Translations under genes and position numbers: made by a program
Source of the DNA: Novimethylophilus kurashikiensis
Lineage (GTDB): Bacteria > Pseudomonadota > Gammaproteobacteria > Burkholderiales > Methylophilaceae
DNA: 64,000 nucleotides
Assembly: GCF_003112435.1 (NCBI RefSeq)
Contig: NZ_BDOQ01000010.1
Coordinates: forward strand, 1-64,000
Reading direction: 5' to 3'
In this document: piece by piece, positions 60,737-64,000 of the stretch
How the letters are laid out: the number at the start of each line of letters is the position of its first letter
Numbering within the stretch: the stretch's first letter is position 1
Notes under the pieces: model-generated
Databases searched by the model: none
What the model saw: only the letters and a program-made list of their open reading frames with translations
Told to the model about the DNA's origin: nothing

Positions 60737-62775
60737 GCGGCTAACCTGTCTCCCGCCTTGACCAGAGCAACATTGAGCTCAGGATAGGCTGGGCGCTCGC
60801 GAACAACACGCGTCCAGGATACCTGCATAGGATAACCTTCTTCTAACGGGACCACTTGGCCATTACGACCCGGGCCATACCATGTGGATTCTTCTAGCTT
60901 GAAGCCATTTGCACGTAGGCTTCCGGCCGGCAACCATGCTGCACACTGCCACCCTTGAATAACGACTCGCAAACCACGGGGCGTGATGCGTACCACCCGT
61001 GCCTTTAAAGAGGTAGCCGTCGGCACTTCAGCCGTGAAGTTTTGCAACTTGAGGCCATCCCATACGCCACGCTCCGCCAAGCGCGCGGCTTGAGACCGCT
61101 CAGAGCACTTCGCGACACGTCGCTCGAGGTCCGTCATCTCAGCGGCATTGAGTTCATATCCCGCAGGCGCCAGCAGCAATCGGTGAACCAGGAGGTCGGC
61201 ATATCGACGGATGGGGCTTGTGAAATGAGTGTACCAATCAAAGGACAACGAGAAGTGGCCGCCAGCCTGCTCACGGTCCAGCACGACATACTTTGCCGGA
61301 CGCATACAGGAGCGAATGCGATGAGACGCAGCAGCCAGGCTATCCGCATCGGGTTGTGCTGCCAGGAATCCAGCCAGGGACTTCATGCTAGGCGCGTCTG
61401 GCAACTCGACGTCTTGAGTCAGCGCCCAGGTGCGCAAATCATGCCAGTCCTCCGCCTCCGGCGCAGGCTGGTGACGCAGCACCGCGGCGCCGTAGCGGTC
61501 GAGCAACATTTCAGCCGTCACCCGGTTGGCCAGCAACATCAATTCCTCGACCAGCTTGTGCGCCTCGGTACGGGATTCCCATACCAGCTTCCAGCCGCCA
61601 TCCGGCAGCTTTTCCAGATTCGGCTCTGGCTCATCAAAGTCCAGCTTGCCAGCCTCGTCGCGTTGCTTGAGCAGCACACGGTAGACATCGACCAGCGCAT
61701 CGAGATTCTTTTCCACCGGAGCGGCAAAACGCTGCCCTTCGTCCGCCATGTAGGACGCGACTTCGTTGTAGGTGAGTCGTGCGGCAGATTGGATGAGGGC
61801 ACGCTCAATGCGAGCCTCGCTCACCTCTCCCGCCTCTGACAGCTTACATTGCAGGATTACCGCGCGTTTGACATCTCCGGGAGTCAGGGAACACCGGTCC
61901 GTTGACAGCGCCTCAGGCAGCATTGGCACGGTACGGCCTGGCAGATACACTGAAGTGCATCGTTCCGCCGCCCAAGCATCGAGCGCGCTACCCGGTCGGA
62001 CATAATAGGAAACATCTGCGATAGCGACGCGCACATCCCAGCCACCTTCAATAGCCTCGGCATACACCGCGTCATCAAAGTCACGAGTGCTTTCACCGTC
62101 AATCGTGACGAACGGAAGGTCGCAATGGCCTATAGGCTCGCCGCCAGCCTCCGCCTGAAGCGCTTCAGCTTCCGCCATGACACTTTCCGTGAAAGTCGAC
62201 TGGAAACCATGCTTAACAAGTGCGTAATCCTGGGCGAAGCCATCGCGATTGCGGTCACCTAGGACTCGTTCGATTTCCACTTCAAGAGGGCGTGACACAG
62301 GCTGGCCTTCATACGCAGAAATTTCTACAGCCACTACATCACCATCATCGACGCCATGGGCGCGCACATCGTGCTCTTGGAGGAATAATCGGGTGAAGCA
62401 CGGCTCGTCAGACCGAAGGTACCAGGCTCCATCCGCTTCCTTCTTCACCTCACCCAGCAGCAGGAAGGCCTCACGACGCACTGACACGACAGCCTTAACT
62501 TCTCGGCCATCAGCTTCAGGATTAACCGGGGCAGGCACAAATCGAATTTCATCGCCAGAGAGCAACGGGCGCACGAGGTCGGAGGGGATGTAAAAGGCGT
62601 CACCTTCTGCGGTGGTCACAAAACCGAATCCACGGTAATGCAAGTTGACCCGGCCTTTAGGTAATTCCGTTTTTTTGGAGGGCATCTCTTGTGGGCGGGC
62701 CCCTGGGACTAAGGCTACTGCCTTAGAAATGAGCTGCTCAACAACAGGGCAGCTATCAAATTTACGACGAATCAT
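60733..62775 (-). CDS. rnr: RNase R/RNase II-type exoribonuclease
   Basis: 680 aa. Cold-shock domains (about 35-175), then the RNB catalytic domain with TIDGESTRDFDDAVY and FTSPIRRYADLLVHRLL, and a C-terminal S1-like part. Degrades structured RNA 3'-5'. Shorter than E. coli RNase R (813 aa), lacking the long basic tail. In one operon with the lytic transglycosylase. Confidence 0.94.
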   Translation of the reverse strand: MIRRKFDSCPVVEQLISKAVALVPGARPQEMPSKKTELPKGRVNLHYRGFGFVTTAEGDAFYIPSDLVRPLLSGDEIRFVPAPVNPEADGREVKAVVSVRREAFLLLGEVKKEADGAWYLRSDEPCFTRLFLQEHDVRAHGVDDGDVVAVEISAYEGQPVSRPLEVEIERVLGDRNRDGFAQDYALVKHGFQSTFTESVMAEAEALQAEAGGEPIGHCDLPFVTIDGESTRDFDDAVYAEAIEGGWDVRVAIADVSYYVRPGSALDAWAAERCTSVYLPGRTVPMLPEALSTDRCSLTPGDVKRAVILQCKLSEAGEVSEARIERALIQSAARLTYNEVASYMADEGQRFAAPVEKNLDALVDVYRVLLKQRDEAGKLDFDEPEPNLEKLPDGGWKLVWESRTEAHKLVEELMLLANRVTAEMLLDRYGAAVLRHQPAPEAEDWHDLRTWALTQDVELPDAPSMKSLAGFLAAQPDADSLAAASHRIRSCMRPAKYVVLDREQAGGHFSLSFDWYTHFTSPIRRYADLLVHRLLLAPAGYELNAAEMTDLERRVAKCSERSQAARLAERGVWDGLKLQNFTAEVPTATSLKARVVRITPRGLRVVIQGWQCAAWLPAGSLRANGFKLEESTWYGPGRNGQVVPLEEGYPMQVSWTRVVRERPAYPELNVALVKAGDRLAA

Positions 62776-62785
62776 TAATAAAATC

Positions 62786-63235
62786 CTATTCTTCTTTGGG
62801 CAAGCGCAGCAGCAATCGCATGTACGCTAGAAAGCACCATGTATTCATAAAGAAATCGACCTCATGGCCACCATGACCGCCAAGAGCCATCATCAGCAGG
62901 AAAAGCGACTGGATGCCAATACCAATAAGCAGGTAGCCGGAAAATGCCCTTAGCTTTTTCACGTAGCCCAATAGCGTACGGAGAATAAACAGGGGAATAA
63001 GCTCAACGACAACCCCAACAAGGGATACCTCGCCATGGTCGGCCCAGAAGGTCAGTTGCGACATGAAAAGATAAATACCGAGGAGTATCCAGATATAGCG
63101 ACTGTTCGACGCTGGCAATCCCGTGCCATCATGCCTCAGGGTGAGCAACCGACTGATGTGATACATCAAGGCAGACACAAACAATACAGGCAAGCTATCA
63201 GATACAGAACGCATATAACTTGGAAAATCTTTCAT
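62786..63235 (-). CDS. Multi-helix membrane protein
   Basis: 149 aa, about four membrane helices. Sits 10 bases upstream of rnr. No family recognised. Confidence 0.6.
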   Translation of the reverse strand: MKDFPSYMRSVSDSLPVLFVSALMYHISRLLTLRHDGTGLPASNSRYIWILLGIYLFMSQLTFWADHGEVSLVGVVVELIPLFILRTLLGYVKKLRAFSGYLLIGIGIQSLFLLMMALGGHGGHEVDFFMNTWCFLAYMRLLLRLPKEE

Positions 63236-63288
63236 ATCTAGTATACGGTTAATTTTCGTTTGTTAACTTTTGGTCTTGTTAAGTTGGG

Positions 63289-63912
63289 TTACGCCCACCA
63301 GGCATCCCGCTGCACATTGGAGTCCCACACATTCAACTCCACATGAACGCCCGCGACATCGAACCCAGATGTCTTCAAGACCTCGGTAAGTCGAGAAATA
63401 CGCTCACGCGCGGCATTGGCGGCGCCAGTTCGAACACGAATATTGGCAAACTGCGCGACCACGCCTGCTTTCCGCTCGCGCGGATTACTGGAGAGGCGAA
63501 AGTCATATTGCACTCCTAGCTGCGCTAGCTTTTCACGCTCCTGAAGGAACAATCCCTCCGGAATTTGGCATTTGATATGGGCCTCCAGATAGTTCAGCGG
63601 CGTCAATTCGCAATCAAACTGACCCATGAATTCCAATTTAGCCCGTATCACAGGCACCCCTGAGGCCTCTGCCATCCTGCCGACATCCCGCTTTACAGCC
63701 TGCAAGATACTTTCCCTCACCTCAAGGCCGCCGCGGTAATAGCGCGTCAACATAACATCACGCTGACGGGCCGTATCTCGTTCGAGGTCTATCAACGTGA
63801 CTTTGGTTCCAGAGGGAAGGTCCTCAAGGTTTGCTACTGCGCCATCTTGGAGCGTAAAATGAGCATGAAAGACACCGGCGCAATTCGCCGCCGGCGTAGG
63901 TTGGAGTTGCAT
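63289..63912 (-). CDS. Hypothetical protein
   Basis: 207 aa, ATG at 63912 with GAGGAA. Promoter TTGCAA-17-TATACT. Charged beta/alpha mix; no family recognised. Confidence 0.6.
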   Translation of the reverse strand: MQLQPTPAANCAGVFHAHFTLQDGAVANLEDLPSGTKVTLIDLERDTARQRDVMLTRYYRGGLEVRESILQAVKRDVGRMAEASGVPVIRAKLEFMGQFDCELTPLNYLEAHIKCQIPEGLFLQEREKLAQLGVQYDFRLSSNPRERKAGVVAQFANIRVRTGAANAARERISRLTEVLKTSGFDVAGVHVELNVWDSNVQRDAWWA

Positions 63913-63938
63913 AGCGATTCCTCAGGAGAAGAATCGCT

Positions 63939-63967
63939 AGTATACCGTTTAATGCTTGTTTTTGCAA
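63939..63967 (-). promoter_or_regulatory. Sigma70 promoter for 63289-63912
   Basis: Minus strand TTGCAA, 17 bases, TATACT. Confidence 0.65.
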
Positions 63968-64000
63968 GTTTTACGCTACGGCATCGGCTTTACAGTCAAG

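Overview
The window looks like part of a large proteobacterial mobile replicon (megaplasmid or phage-plasmid type), more likely beta- or gammaproteobacterial, though the host cannot be fixed from sequence alone. It is densely packed with short operons on both strands, has Shine-Dalgarno starts and many textbook sigma70 promoters, and ends many operons with GC hairpin terminators. It mixes conserved tailed-phage or large-plasmid proteins of unknown function with spare copies of housekeeping genes (ligA, clpX, ruvB, recD2, rnr, HU, a UvrD-like helicase). I saw no capsid, tail, terminase, conjugation or replication-initiator gene and no rRNA or tRNA, so the type of element stays open.

Layout. 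1-8500: a secreted histidine phosphatase (partial), ligA, a possible ADP-ribosyltransferase-like protein, an ADP-ribosylglycohydrolase, an RHH regulator and a PAS kinase that has lost its phospho-accepting His. 8500-21250: UvrD/PcrA-like helicase, glycosyltransferase, PP2A-like phosphatase, HAD nucleotidase, and a run of phage-type genes including a nucleotidyltransferase. 21300-23960: an AT-richer decayed RTX/type I secretion locus with an HlyB-HlyD deletion chimaera and a broken lipase-RTX gene. 24000-29700: clpX, small genes, secreted proteins, an orphan Phd antitoxin and two GIY-YIG-like paralogues, one broken. 29760-33720: a ParB-like DGFHR protein, an AbrB-repeat protein, and an RNA polymerase alpha-CTD-like domain on a Lys/Ala/Pro tail.

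33787-42288 is the most striking part. It holds a six-gene operon of NADAR, an 88-aa protein, three tiny membrane proteins and an AAA/ABC ATPase; a prs-nadV operon (PRPP-synthetase-like and nicotinamide phosphoribosyltransferase-like); and an operon led by an NrtR-type Nudix/winged-helix regulator. The promoters of these operons and of a Nudix hydrolase at 44851-45291 share an AGTGT-type motif, so I infer one NAD+/ADP-ribose regulon. With the ADP-ribosylglycohydrolase, the possible ART and NAD+-dependent ligase, it suggests an element that defends, rebuilds or manipulates NAD+ and ADP-ribose marks.

42500-49300: tyrosine-phosphatase-like protein, zinc-ribbon proteins, Nudix hydrolase, a tyrosine recombinase whose nucleophile is His, an HTH operon under a perfect palindromic operator, and two large paralogues with a repeated domain. 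49300-64000: recD2, ruvB, a stand-alone ClpX-type zinc finger, a NarL-type two-component system, PilZ protein, degenerate SpoT-like HD protein, TorF-type porin, HU, lytic transglycosylase and RNase R.

Protein family names come from motif recognition by eye; no database search was run.
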